Part shown: positions 50,773 to 58,564 of the stretch, one piece after another
Numbering within the stretch: position 1 is the stretch's first letter
How the letters are laid out: every line of letters starts with the position of its first letter
Source: Clostridia bacterium
GTDB lineage: Bacteria; Bacillota; Clostridia; Oscillospirales; CAG-382
Assembly (NCBI GenBank): GCA_017537345.1
Contig: JAFYKY010000010.1
Coordinates: 124,001-188,000, forward strand
Length of the DNA: 64,000 nt
Reading direction: 5' to 3'
Made by a program: the position numbers and the translations under genes
The notes under the pieces: generated by a model
Seen by the model: only the letters and a program-made list of their open reading frames with translations
The model's database searches: none
Told to the model about the DNA's origin: nothing

Positions 50773-51252
50773 TTATTTTGTCAATTCTCCTTGAATGTTG
50801 TTTTTCATACGCTCTATATAACTGCAGAACAGATCAAGCTCCTCCCCGGTAAATCCTTTTACCAAGGTTTGCTCCACCACGTATTTATCGTCTTTCACAA
50901 GATCCACTATCTGTTTGCCCTTTTCCGTGAGCACAAGTCTTTTCAGTCTTGCGTCCCCTTCTACGCTTTCGCGGCGGATAAAACCTTTTTTCTCCATAAG
51001 TATTACCACCTTTGAGGCGGTGGAACGGGTTATGCAGAATTCTTTTTCAAGATCTCTTTGAAAAACATTATCGTGGCAGGAAAGATACAAAAGTATCCAC
51101 GCATTTGAACCGGTTGCGGTTTCCACAAAGCTTTTGTTTAATTTTAAGGTTATAAACCTCATTATGAGGTTGGAAAGGGAGCGTATCTCCTTCCCCGCGG
51201 TGCTTATACCGTCATCGGGCGGGGTAACGCCTTCTCTGAGCTTTGGTTTCAT
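50773..51252 (-). CDS. MarR family regulator
   Basis: 159 residues, winged helix typical of MarR: ITRSTASKVVILMEKKGFIRRE is the recognition helix and wing (about residues 70-90), followed by LVLTEKGKQIVDLV. Such regulators usually repress their own operon until a toxic ligand binds. It leads the operon with the exporter genes. A strong promoter lies upstream with an imperfect TTGT...ACAA inverted repeat near 51280 that could be its operator. Confidence 0.9.
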   Translation of the reverse strand: MKPKLREGVTPPDDGISTAGKEIRSLSNLIMRFITLKLNKSFVETATGSNAWILLYLSCHDNVFQRDLEKEFCITRSTASKVVILMEKKGFIRRESVEGDARLKRLVLTEKGKQIVDLVKDDKYVVEQTLVKGFTGEELDLFCSYIERMKNNIQGELTK

Positions 51253-51307
51253 ATATTTTCTCCTTGTAGGAAATCGGATTGTCGCATATCAAACAATTTC
51301 GCTTGTG

Positions 51308-51336
51308 ATTATACCAAATCTTTCTCCCCCCGTCAA
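51308..51336 (-). promoter_or_regulatory. Promoter of the MarR/ABC exporter operon
   Basis: Minus strand: -35 TTGACG at 51331-51336, 17-base spacer, -10 TATAAT at 51308-51313. Confidence 0.85.
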
Positions 51337-51399
51337 TAGCTTTCACAGTTTATTTACAAGAAATACGCAACCGTTTTTACCGCACAACTTAAGCAAAAC

Positions 51400-51426
51400 A
51401 AAATCCCCGCATACGCGGGGTTTTGG
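51400..51426. terminator. Terminator of the XRE-TPR gene at 51428
   Basis: AAAATCCCCGC / GCGGGGTTTT with a short loop, adjacent to the stop codon. Confidence 0.85.
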
Positions 51427-51427
51427 C

Positions 51428-52240
51428 TTATTCACCCAGCAGCGCTCCAAGCTCCTTACGCTGTTCCTGTGTGTATTCGTATATCGTTGATTTAAAATAT
51501 TTTGTTTCCACAAAATCTTCCTTGAAAGCATCGATTATTTTAAGCGCGATTCTGAATTGCGAATCCGCCTTTTCGTTTTCTCCGTTATCTTTCAAGTGTT
51601 TGCCCGCAATGATGAGCATATCTATCAAATCTTCTGCGGAAATGTTTTTGTGCTTTTGCGCCGCTTCGTACATTTCATCGTCTTCAAGAAGATGTGCAGC
51701 CACACCAAGCTTTGAAAAGTATATTTCGGGGATGTGTTCAATAGCGTCTTTTGCTAATTGATATTCACCCTTTGCCTTGTATGCTTCAGCCATAATACGA
51801 TATGCATCGAAGCGCACGTCATCATGTTTTGTGCTTTCTACAAGTGCCTTTCCGACGGTGATGACTTCGTCATTCTTGCCCAACTCCGAAAGCACACCAA
51901 TAAGACAGTTAAGTAAAATATCATTGCCCGGATATTTTTTCAATCCGTCACGTATTACCTGCTCTGCCTTTGCCTTATCGGCATACCAATACTTGCTGTA
52001 TTCATCAACGATTGCATCGACATTTTTCTCAATCTCGTAAAGATTGAAATCAAAAAGCTCGTCTGTAGAAACGCTAAAGAAAGAAGCAATCGCAGGTATC
52101 ATCGTTACGTCGGGCATAGTGTTTCCGTTTTCCCATTTGGAAACCGCCTGAAAAGATACGCCAAGATAATTTGCGAATATTTCTTGAGATATGTTTTTCT
52201 CTTTTCTTAAGGATTTTATTTTTTCTCCGAGTTTAATCAT
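51428..52240 (-). CDS. XRE-family regulator with TPR-like region
   Basis: 270 residues. N-terminal HTH (about 5-60: NISQEIFANYLGVSFQAVSKWENG, given as ISQEIFANYLGV and FQAVSKWENG) followed by helical repeats with TPR-like spacing (AEAYKAKGEYQLAKDAIEHI). It stands alone with its own promoter (52287-52314) and terminator. It probably responds to a ligand or peptide; target genes are not evident. Confidence 0.85.
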   Translation of the reverse strand: MIKLGEKIKSLRKEKNISQEIFANYLGVSFQAVSKWENGNTMPDVTMIPAIASFFSVSTDELFDFNLYEIEKNVDAIVDEYSKYWYADKAKAEQVIRDGLKKYPGNDILLNCLIGVLSELGKNDEVITVGKALVESTKHDDVRFDAYRIMAEAYKAKGEYQLAKDAIEHIPEIYFSKLGVAAHLLEDDEMYEAAQKHKNISAEDLIDMLIIAGKHLKDNGENEKADSQFRIALKIIDAFKEDFVETKYFKSTIYEYTQEQRKELGALLGE

Positions 52241-52286
52241 TTTAATTCCTCCAAAACATTTTTGGATCAGCGCTTATCCTGATGCT

Positions 52287-52314
52287 ATTATAACGCATTT
52301 ACAAACAAAAACAA
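52287..52314 (-). promoter_or_regulatory. Promoter of the XRE-TPR gene at 51428
   Basis: Minus strand: -35 TTGTTT at 52309-52314, 16-base spacer, -10 TATAAT at 52287-52292. Confidence 0.6.
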
Positions 52315-52361
52315 TAACTCGTTTGGAGAGAATTTTTCTATCTGCGGTTGAACATAGCGTC

Positions 52362-52389
52362 GCCGCCGAGCAAAAACCGGCTCGGCGGC
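52362..52389 (-). terminator. GC-rich hairpin after the XRE pair, without T tract
   Basis: GCCGCCGAGC / GCTCGGCGGC, 10 perfect pairs, just after the stop of the gene at 52398. No T run follows, so ending transcription here would need Rho or the hairpin may be a stabiliser. Confidence 0.5.
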
Positions 52390-52397
52390 AGGGCATA

Positions 52398-53189
52398 TTA
52401 ATGGGCGTTTCCGTCCGGCGTTGAGTTATACAGCAGATCGGCAAGGGATAACAGCAAAACAATGTTTTTGTTTGTATGCGGCTGATACACGGTAACACTG
52501 CCGTCATTCAGAGCAACCGTCTTTACCGTAACAAGACCGAGTAGCCGTAACGAAGATATCATATCTTCAAAGCTTTGATCGCCGATACCGAACGTTGAGC
52601 AAAAAGAAATTCTGTCATACGTCATAGCTTGGTTATTTGGGATTTTTGACATATTATTGATAAAGCTCATCACAGACGGCTTTGACAATTCTTTGAACAC
52701 CTCGTTGAGCGAACCTTGCGATTCTTCGCATAGAACCACCGTATCGGTATCTACCGCGGCAAACACGCGTGGGTGATTTGATCTGTTTGAAAAAACAGCC
52801 GTGAGGTTTCTTTTGAGTAGCGTTGAATAGGTTTCTCTGCCTTCAAAACTTACGTTTTCGAAATATTTTCGATATCTGCCGATCAGGATGCTTTCGCACA
52901 CGCGAAAGACTCTTTCGGACACCTCTTCTTTTTCGCCAAATTCAAAATACGTTTGCAGTTTTTCCATCAAGTCTTTTTCCGGCATTCCCGTTCTGCCCAT
53001 AAGCGTATCCACAGAAACGTTAAACAAGTCAGCCAAACCGATCAACATTTCGGCGGTAGGCTCGCCTTCGCCGCTTTCCACGCGGGAAATGTTTTGGGGC
53101 GTGGTAAAAAGCTTTTCCGCAACCTCTGTTTGCGTAAAGCCGAGACGTTTGCGAATATTTTTTATGCTTTTTCCGATACTATCGCTCAT
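52398..53189 (-). CDS. XRE-family regulator, second of a coupled pair
   Basis: 263 residues. HTH at about 8-60 (FTQTEVAEKLFTTPQNISRVESGE). The C-terminal 195 residues are not TPR-like; they include a stretch resembling a second winged-helix segment (ISFCSTFGIGDQSFEDMISSL, quoted in part) and are unassigned. Its ATG overlaps the stop of another XRE regulator gene (ATGA), with GGGGAGG upstream. Two coupled DNA-binding proteins suggest a heteromeric or cascade regulator. Confidence 0.8.
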   Translation of the reverse strand: MSDSIGKSIKNIRKRLGFTQTEVAEKLFTTPQNISRVESGEGEPTAEMLIGLADLFNVSVDTLMGRTGMPEKDLMEKLQTYFEFGEKEEVSERVFRVCESILIGRYRKYFENVSFEGRETYSTLLKRNLTAVFSNRSNHPRVFAAVDTDTVVLCEESQGSLNEVFKELSKPSVMSFINNMSKIPNNQAMTYDRISFCSTFGIGDQSFEDMISSLRLLGLVTVKTVALNDGSVTVYQPHTNKNIVLLLSLADLLYNSTPDGNAH

Positions 53190-54046
53190 CGGTAACCTCC
53201 CCTTTCTTTAAACAAAAGAATTGCCGAAAGCACCACGTTTTTTAACATATTGGTTTCATTATAAGGAAAATAACTGTACATTTCGGTTTCTTTTCCGTTT
53301 AACATTACGGTTTCTTTCTGAATCACCGTTTCCCGTGAGGCGTAATTCATTGAAAACAAGAATTCAACAAAGCGTTTTGCGTTTTCATTTTCGGTTTCTG
53401 TTTTTGCAACCAGATGATCCAGCGTGAACGAAACGTTTTCGTTGGTGTTTAAAAAGAATTTTACCAGTCTGTCTGCCCCGTCAAGACACAAGACCTCGAA
53501 AAGAATACGCGCTTTCGGATAACAGGCTTCAACAAGTTCATCAAACTTATCGGATTCGCAATGCGTCATAGTGCTTATATAAAAATTTTCGCACAAGTAA
53601 TTTATTGCGCCGTATGCTCTGTTTATCAAATGGCATTGTGGACGATCGTCGTCATTTTCGATCAAGGAAATGAGTTCATCGGAAATTTCTTTTAACGCCT
53701 CATCGGAATAGCACCCGCTGTCACTGTTATCCCTCTCCTGCATTCCCAAAACCATATACGAAAACAAGTGTTGAACGTCGGGGATATGGTATGCGTGGTC
53801 ATAACCGTATTTTCTGACAATAGCTTTTATATCAACGCTCTTTTCGGATATTCTTCCAAACAGCTCGTCAATACCGATTTCATATACGTCTGCGATTGCG
53901 GGCAGCAGGTCTGCCGATGGCAGTGATTCGCCGTTTTCCCATTTTGAAATAACCTTAGGGTTAATATTAAGCTTTGTTCCGAGTTCAGCTTGTGTTAAAC
54001 CGCTGTTTATTCTTAGCTCTTTTAATTTTGCGTTTAAATTGTTCAT
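53186..54046 (-). CDS. XRE-family regulator, first of a coupled pair
   Basis: 286 residues from the ATG at 54046 (AGGAGC 6 bases upstream; the frame is open 20 codons further but without a site). HTH at about 5-60 (LTQAELGTKLNINPKVISKW). The rest is mainly helical with several Cys and His (Cys in DSGCYSDE, RPQCHL, LCENF, THCESD, EACYP), which is unusual for this family and could bind metal. It is translationally coupled to the next XRE gene. Confidence 0.8.
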   Translation of the reverse strand: MNNLNAKLKELRINSGLTQAELGTKLNINPKVISKWENGESLPSADLLPAIADVYEIGIDELFGRISEKSVDIKAIVRKYGYDHAYHIPDVQHLFSYMVLGMQERDNSDSGCYSDEALKEISDELISLIENDDDRPQCHLINRAYGAINYLCENFYISTMTHCESDKFDELVEACYPKARILFEVLCLDGADRLVKFFLNTNENVSFTLDHLVAKTETENENAKRFVEFLFSMNYASRETVIQKETVMLNGKETEMYSYFPYNETNMLKNVVLSAILLFKERGGYR

Positions 54047-54085
54047 ACGAATGCTCCTGAAGATATATTTCGTAGCTACACCCTT

Positions 54086-54114
54086 ATAATACCGCCAAAG
54101 ACACAACGAGTCAA
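54086..54114 (-). promoter_or_regulatory. Promoter of the coupled XRE pair
   Basis: Minus strand: -35 TTGACT at 54109-54114, 17-base spacer, -10 TATTAT at 54086-54091. Confidence 0.8.
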
Positions 54115-54275
54115 GAAATTTATAGTTTACTGTTCCACGTTTTATGGAATAAAGCGTTGAACTACACCCAGAATTGTTTTTTGCGCTGATCTGCCGGAAA
54201 AATTTATGAACGAATATAAAATGTACGTTTGCGCATTTGTAAACTGTGTGTTTTTATGCCCGATATTTACAATTT

Positions 54276-54317
54276 GGTAACAATAATACAACAAAACGTT
54301 GAAAAATCTTTGTTACC
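54276..54317 (+). promoter_or_regulatory. 8-bp inverted repeat upstream of a lipoprotein gene
   Basis: GGTAACAA at 54276-54283 and TTGTTACC at 54310-54317, in the 304-base gap between divergent genes. It could be an operator for one of the nearby regulators. No convincing plus-strand promoter was found in this gap, and I see no other feature in it besides the minus-strand promoter at 54086-54114. Confidence 0.35.
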
Positions 54318-54350
54318 ATTTTCTTGCAAAACAAAAGGAGGAAAAAACAA

Positions 54351-55205
54351 ATGGAAAAATTATTATTACTCTTGTTTGCGGTATTGTTTATGTTTTCTGC
54401 CTGCACGGGAAGTCTTCCCACGCCCGAAGAAAGCAACGCGGACAACAGCAAGCCCCAGACAGAACAAAGCGTTCCCGAAAACGAAAGCGACTTACCTGAA
54501 GATACGTCTGATGATATAACGATAATTGACCCTGTTGTATCTCCCGACGGAAAGCTTACACTCACCCTGTCCGAAGATGAGATATACGTAACCGACGAAG
54601 AGGGCGGTAAAAAGACGCTTGATCTGACCCTCTGCCCCGAAAACACCTCTGCTTCCGCAGCCCTGTGGAGCGAGGACGGAATATACATAACCTTTACGGG
54701 AGAAAAGGACACCATTGTGTTCTGGGATACGGAAAACGATCCCGTATATATTAAAGAGGGAGTTAAAAACAGCTTTTCGCCTTTATCCGTAACCGATTAC
54801 GGCGTTATTGAAGCCGGCGAATATCTGGTTATCCCCTACCGCGACGGTTCTATGGACAGCCCCGTTTCCTTAAAGGATATGGTTTTGGGCTACGTTGTTT
54901 ATTATGACGAGATGCGGGAGGAGGATACCGTTCTTAACCTGAACGAAAACAGAGAAGCGGTTTCTGTGACCGCCCGCGAGGACTGCGTTATTACGTTTAT
55001 TGACAGCGAAACGGACAAAGCGGCGTCCGAAGAGATAACCTTGAAGGCGGGTCAGCGTCTGTTTGTAAACTGCGCCATTCCCGAAGGAATGCCCGCATAC
55101 AAGATCTCGCTTAAAACCGAAGCGTACACATCCGAATTCACCCTGTCCTTTGACGGCAGAGGCGAAACAAACGTATTTTTCTTAACTCCCGAAATGTATA
55201 AGTAA
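54351..55205 (+). CDS. Lipoprotein of unknown function
   Basis: 284 residues from the ATG at 54351 (AAAGGAGG 9 bases upstream). Lipobox at MFSACTG (Cys near 18), Ser/Pro/Glu-rich linker (about 22-60), then a beta-rich region starting SPDGKLTLTLSEDEIYVTDEE that reads like one or two beta-propeller blades, followed by another beta domain to the end. No family recognised. Divergent from the coupled XRE pair. Confidence 0.75.
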   Translation: MEKLLLLLFAVLFMFSACTGSLPTPEESNADNSKPQTEQSVPENESDLPEDTSDDITIIDPVVSPDGKLTLTLSEDEIYVTDEEGGKKTLDLTLCPENTSASAALWSEDGIYITFTGEKDTIVFWDTENDPVYIKEGVKNSFSPLSVTDYGVIEAGEYLVIPYRDGSMDSPVSLKDMVLGYVVYYDEMREEDTVLNLNENREAVSVTAREDCVITFIDSETDKAASEEITLKAGQRLFVNCAIPEGMPAYKISLKTEAYTSEFTLSFDGRGETNVFFLTPEMYK

Positions 55206-55264
55206 TAAAAGCCGAGAACCTGCCGTGAGAAAATCAATCCGGCAGGGGGCGATTCACTCCAAGA

Positions 55265-55298
55265 ACAAAAGGACAGAGATTTTCTCTGTCCTTTTGTT
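55265..55298 (+). terminator. Terminator after the lipoprotein gene
   Basis: ACAAAAGGACAGAGA / TCTCTGTCCTTTTGT, 15 bp with a short T loop. Its AT-rich outer arms let it act in both directions. Confidence 0.85.
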
Positions 55299-55352
55299 GC
55301 ACTGCAAGGTATAGTGTATTGTACCGCGCAGGTATACTTTGCGGTTAATATA

Positions 55353-56351
55353 TTATTGTCTTAAGTTTTGAATTTCCCTGTTCGCCCAATCTACACATTC
55401 ACCGTTTTTTATATCGTAATCATCAGCAAGAGCTTTTATAATGCTTTGCCACATTTGAATGGCTTTATCCTTCATACCAATGTTGGTATATAAAAACGCT
55501 TGTGCATACAGAGCATCCATTTCTTTGGGAGAAGGTGCAACGTCATATGACTGTTGATATAATTTCAGAGCTGTTTCCGCATCATTGATTTTATTGAAAC
55601 GTTCGGCAATTTCAAAAAGCAAATGACTATCGTTATAATTTGAAGATGCAGCGGAGAGCCAAATATCTTTTGCTTTTTCGTGGTGTCCAAACGCAAGCGC
55701 TATGTCCCCCTCATATACATTGAAAATTGCCCTTTTTTTCGATGAATTCATCAAATTCTCTGCATCAGCATACTTTCCGTATTTAATATAAGCGGATATT
55801 AATGCATCGATTACAACAACATTCTGTGTGTTCTTGGAATAAAGAGTTTCAAGGAATTTTATAAGACGATCTGCTTCGTTCCGCTTTTCTCTGATACGTG
55901 TTAGTTTGCCGATCAGAGCAATATTGGACGGCTCGATAAGCAATCCTTCTTCGCATAGCCGTCCGCCTGCGAGTGAATCTCTGTTTTCTCGATGCTCGTA
56001 TAATTCCACGAGTAGAGTACGTGCAATGTTATTTTGCTTTTCTTCGCTTAGCAAGCCCTTCAAATATCTTTCAGCCCACACAAAGTTTTCGGGAGTTATT
56101 GAATACTCGTCACGAATCATTTTGCTAATTCTTTCTATATAGTCATCTTGATCCATAGAAAACAATGCGTCCATACTGACGCCGAAAAACAATGCGAGTT
56201 GCGGAAGGATGGCAATATCCGGGGTGGTGGTATTTGTTTCCCACTTGGAAACAGCTTGATAGGAAACGCCTATTTTATTTGCGAGTTCTTCTTGTGTGAT
56301 TCCACGCTCAGTACGAAGCTTTTTTATAATAGTACCCAATTTGAGTTCCAT
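55353..56351 (-). CDS. XRE-family regulator with TPR-like region
   Basis: 332 residues from the ATG at 56351 (GGAGG 7 bases upstream; an ATG 21 bases earlier lies before the site). HTH at about 5-60 (ITQEELANKIGVSYQAVSKW), then TPR-type helical repeats (ISAYIKYGKYADAENLM, AETALKLYQQSYDVAP, ALYAQAFLYTNIGMKDKA). The layout matches the genes at 34304 and 51428, so these three are paralogues. Own promoter; no obvious partner gene. Confidence 0.85.
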   Translation of the reverse strand: MELKLGTIIKKLRTERGITQEELANKIGVSYQAVSKWETNTTTPDIAILPQLALFFGVSMDALFSMDQDDYIERISKMIRDEYSITPENFVWAERYLKGLLSEEKQNNIARTLLVELYEHRENRDSLAGGRLCEEGLLIEPSNIALIGKLTRIREKRNEADRLIKFLETLYSKNTQNVVVIDALISAYIKYGKYADAENLMNSSKKRAIFNVYEGDIALAFGHHEKAKDIWLSAASSNYNDSHLLFEIAERFNKINDAETALKLYQQSYDVAPSPKEMDALYAQAFLYTNIGMKDKAIQMWQSIIKALADDYDIKNGECVDWANREIQNLRQ

Positions 56352-56395
56352 ATGGATACCTCCGTATTTCAAATATTTTATCAGCTGACACCTAT

Positions 56396-56424
56396 ATTAT
56401 ACGCCTTGCAAAAGTGTTGGTCAA
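56396..56424 (-). promoter_or_regulatory. Promoter of the XRE-TPR gene at 55353
   Basis: Minus strand: -35 TTGACC at 56419-56424, 17-base spacer, -10 TATAAT at 56396-56401. Confidence 0.85.
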
Positions 56425-56513
56425 TAACTGCGCATTAGAAACGGTTCGCTTTACAAGCGAATTTTTTACAAATATTCAACCATTACCGCAATATAAACCT
56501 TACGACAGATAGC

Positions 56514-56549
56514 AAAAAGCACTTATGCAAATTACTTGCCATAAGTGCC
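56514..56549 (-). terminator. Terminator of the XRE-membrane/lipoprotein operon
   Basis: Minus strand: GGCACTTATG / GCATAAGTGC then T5. It lies 118 bases beyond the lipoprotein stop; the intervening sequence shows no other gene. Confidence 0.75.
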
Positions 56550-56666
56550 TTTACCTTACTTTTCTCATAGATTTATACGAAGCACAGCATTTGTGATCTG
56601 TTGATAAAAGTCTTTTGTTGTTTGAGCAATAATCGTGGGATGCAACTGCATCGTTTTTATACATAC

Positions 56667-57314
56667 CTATTTTTCGGTGCGGAAGGCATAATATACGATT
56701 CCTCCATAGGAGGCATCGCCTTCCCAACGTACTACCACTTCATAAAGATAATCGCCTTCCGAAGCCACAATACAGCCGTCGTTAACCGGAATATTCACGT
56801 AATCCGAGTAATCGGAAGCTGTAAGCTCATATCTTTTTACGGTTATATTTGTAGGCAAAGCTTCAAAAGTAAAGGTGAGAGTCTCCCCTTCGGACACCTT
56901 TATAGCATTAATATATTCAATAAGCTCGAGGGGATGTTCGCTATCTGCTTCTATGCCCATTGCAGTGCCGTCCTCTTGCTTTGCCGTCCACGAATACGTG
57001 CACTTAGACCCATAAACGGCAGAGTTTGCACCGGTTATCAAAAAGGAAGAAGGGTTTGCGGGGAATTTCGATTCAGTATTCGGCGTTAAGCTTTCTTCCC
57101 AAGATTGGTCATCCAAAACGCTTTCCGCCGAGGAGGTGTTACCCGTAATAGTAATCGTCCTCTCCTCATCACATTTTAAGCATTTTTCAAGAATGCTGCC
57201 GCTCTCATAATCATTGGTGCGTTCCCATGCGTGGTCGCATTGGGAAAAATCGCATCCCGCAAAAAGAAAAGAGAAAGCAATAATCAAAGCAAAAATCATT
57301 GTTCGTGTTTTCAT
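56667..57314 (-). CDS. Lipoprotein with N-terminal Cys-rich motif
   Basis: 215 residues. Lipobox at LFAGCDF (Cys near 21). Just after the anchor is a small Cys/His motif (CDHAWERTN...EKCLKCDEER, about 26-50), close to a zinc-ribbon pattern and odd for an exported protein. The C-terminal 120 residues are beta-rich and unassigned. It lies 21 bases after an XRE-membrane regulator gene, so a sensor/regulator pair is possible. Confidence 0.75.
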   Translation of the reverse strand: MKTRTMIFALIIAFSFLFAGCDFSQCDHAWERTNDYESGSILEKCLKCDEERTITITGNTSSAESVLDDQSWEESLTPNTESKFPANPSSFLITGANSAVYGSKCTYSWTAKQEDGTAMGIEADSEHPLELIEYINAIKVSEGETLTFTFEALPTNITVKRYELTASDYSDYVNIPVNDGCIVASEGDYLYEVVVRWEGDASYGGIVYYAFRTEK

Positions 57315-57335
57315 GTTTTCCTCCTGTGATTAAAT

Positions 57336-57947
57336 TTACTTTTTCTTTCTGAATCTTAAAGCAGACCACATTATTATGATTATCTGACCGGGAATTCCCA
57401 CCAAAAACAACTGCCATATACCGATACCGCACAGCTTTAAATTTATATACAAGGCGGCGATAAGGGACCACATAAGCAGAGAAACTATGGGGTAATTGGT
57501 ACGGCGGGAAAACCAAGTGGAATTGAACACCAGCCACACGATGGCGGAAACGGGCATAGCGTAAACAAAGGAAAGCCAATGCAAACGGGTTATGGCGGGC
57601 ACCGCCTGCAAAATTACGAACACGGCGGTTGCGATAAGCCACACCAAAAGCACGCTCATTGAGGTGATGGCGATACGGTTTACCCGCTTGCGCTTTAAAC
57701 GCGCCTCCGCGTCCTCGGAAACGGGGGCGGGCACGTTATGCTCTTCCTCCGTAAGCCAATCCAAAGAAACGCCGAACAAAAGGGAGATGTTCTTGAGCAC
57801 GGCGATATCCGGCAATGACTCTCCCCTTTCCCATTTGGAAACCGCTTTGTCCGAATAATTGATCTTTTCGGCAAGCTCGGATTGGGTCATTCCCGACATC
57901 TGACGTAAGCTTATTATATTTTTTGCAATAATACTTTTAAGCTCCAT
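57336..57947 (-). CDS. Membrane-bound XRE-family regulator
   Basis: 203 residues. HTH at about 5-60 (MTQSELAEKINYSDKAVSKW), a short acidic linker (EEEHNVPAPVSEDAEAR), then four hydrophobic helices (about 90-195). It is therefore a DNA-binding domain tethered to the membrane. Its promoter is overlapped by a 41-bp imperfect palindrome, a likely self-operator. It is co-transcribed with the Cys-rich lipoprotein gene. Confidence 0.82.
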   Translation of the reverse strand: MELKSIIAKNIISLRQMSGMTQSELAEKINYSDKAVSKWERGESLPDIAVLKNISLLFGVSLDWLTEEEHNVPAPVSEDAEARLKRKRVNRIAITSMSVLLVWLIATAVFVILQAVPAITRLHWLSFVYAMPVSAIVWLVFNSTWFSRRTNYPIVSLLMWSLIAALYINLKLCGIGIWQLFLVGIPGQIIIIMWSALRFRKKK

Positions 57948-57956
57948 AAAAAATCT

Positions 57957-58006
57957 CCGCCGTAACGTTTATACCAAAGTATAACACATTACGGCGGAAC
58001 TTTCAA
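57957..58006 (-). promoter_or_regulatory. Promoter with 41-bp palindrome
   Basis: Minus strand: -35 TTGAAA at 58001-58006, 17-base spacer, -10 TATACT at 57978-57983. A palindrome at 57957-57997 has arms CCGCCGTAA/TTACGGCGG and inner TTATAC/GTATAA around TTTG, and covers the -10. It could also serve as the terminator of the upstream acyltransferase operon. Confidence 0.7.
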
Positions 58007-58015
58007 GGAGAAAAT

Positions 58016-58564
58016 TTATCTTTGTTTTTTGGTGCGTTTATATAAAAACAATAAAGACGGAGTATTATTGCGGAGAATAAACACGGGAAGCATACTCAAC
58101 ACAAAGTTGACACACGCCACGGGAAGCCATATCCCCACGCCCCCGCAAAAGGGCAAAAAGCCGATAACGAATCCGCCCGCCGCGTTTACGATATGTATCG
58201 CAACGCCGTAATTGGATTCCAGCAAAAAGCGGGAAAGATATTCACCGTCTGTGGCGCTTTCCAGCTTGTCCTTGTGGAAATTTGTGAATCCCCCCAGCTC
58301 CGGCACAACGGATGCAAGACGCTTTACCTTTAATTTGGAATAAATCCGTTTTTCAAAGCGGGAGACACCAAACACCTTTTTTTCCGGCGCGAACCATTTT
58401 TTCGGCAGACGGCGTATAAGAAATGCGGTTATACCGTCGTATGCGATAACGGACACGGTGCCCAGCACAGAAAAAAGGGCTGTTAACCAAAAATCGCCTG
58501 CCGAAAGAGTATTCACAAGGATTATTATTACATTTGCTGCTGCGATGGTTGCTGTGTAAAACAT
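58016..58564 (-). CDS. Membrane protein related to CrtO-type acyltransferases
   Basis: 182 residues, about four hydrophobic segments. The central block (RFEKRIYSKLKVKRLASVVPELGGF, quoted in part: IYSKLKVKRLA, VPELGGFTNFHKDKL, EYLSRFLLES, NYGVAIH) resembles the glycosyl-diaponeurosporenoate acyltransferase (CrtO) family, which adds a fatty acyl chain to a sugar on a membrane lipid. No carotenoid genes are present, so the substrate is probably a glycolipid. Its ATG lies 37 bases inside the end of the PlsC-like gene, with GGAG upstream. Confidence 0.7.
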   Translation of the reverse strand: MFYTATIAAANVIIILVNTLSAGDFWLTALFSVLGTVSVIAYDGITAFLIRRLPKKWFAPEKKVFGVSRFEKRIYSKLKVKRLASVVPELGGFTNFHKDKLESATDGEYLSRFLLESNYGVAIHIVNAAGGFVIGFLPFCGGVGIWLPVACVNFVLSMLPVFILRNNTPSLLFLYKRTKKQR

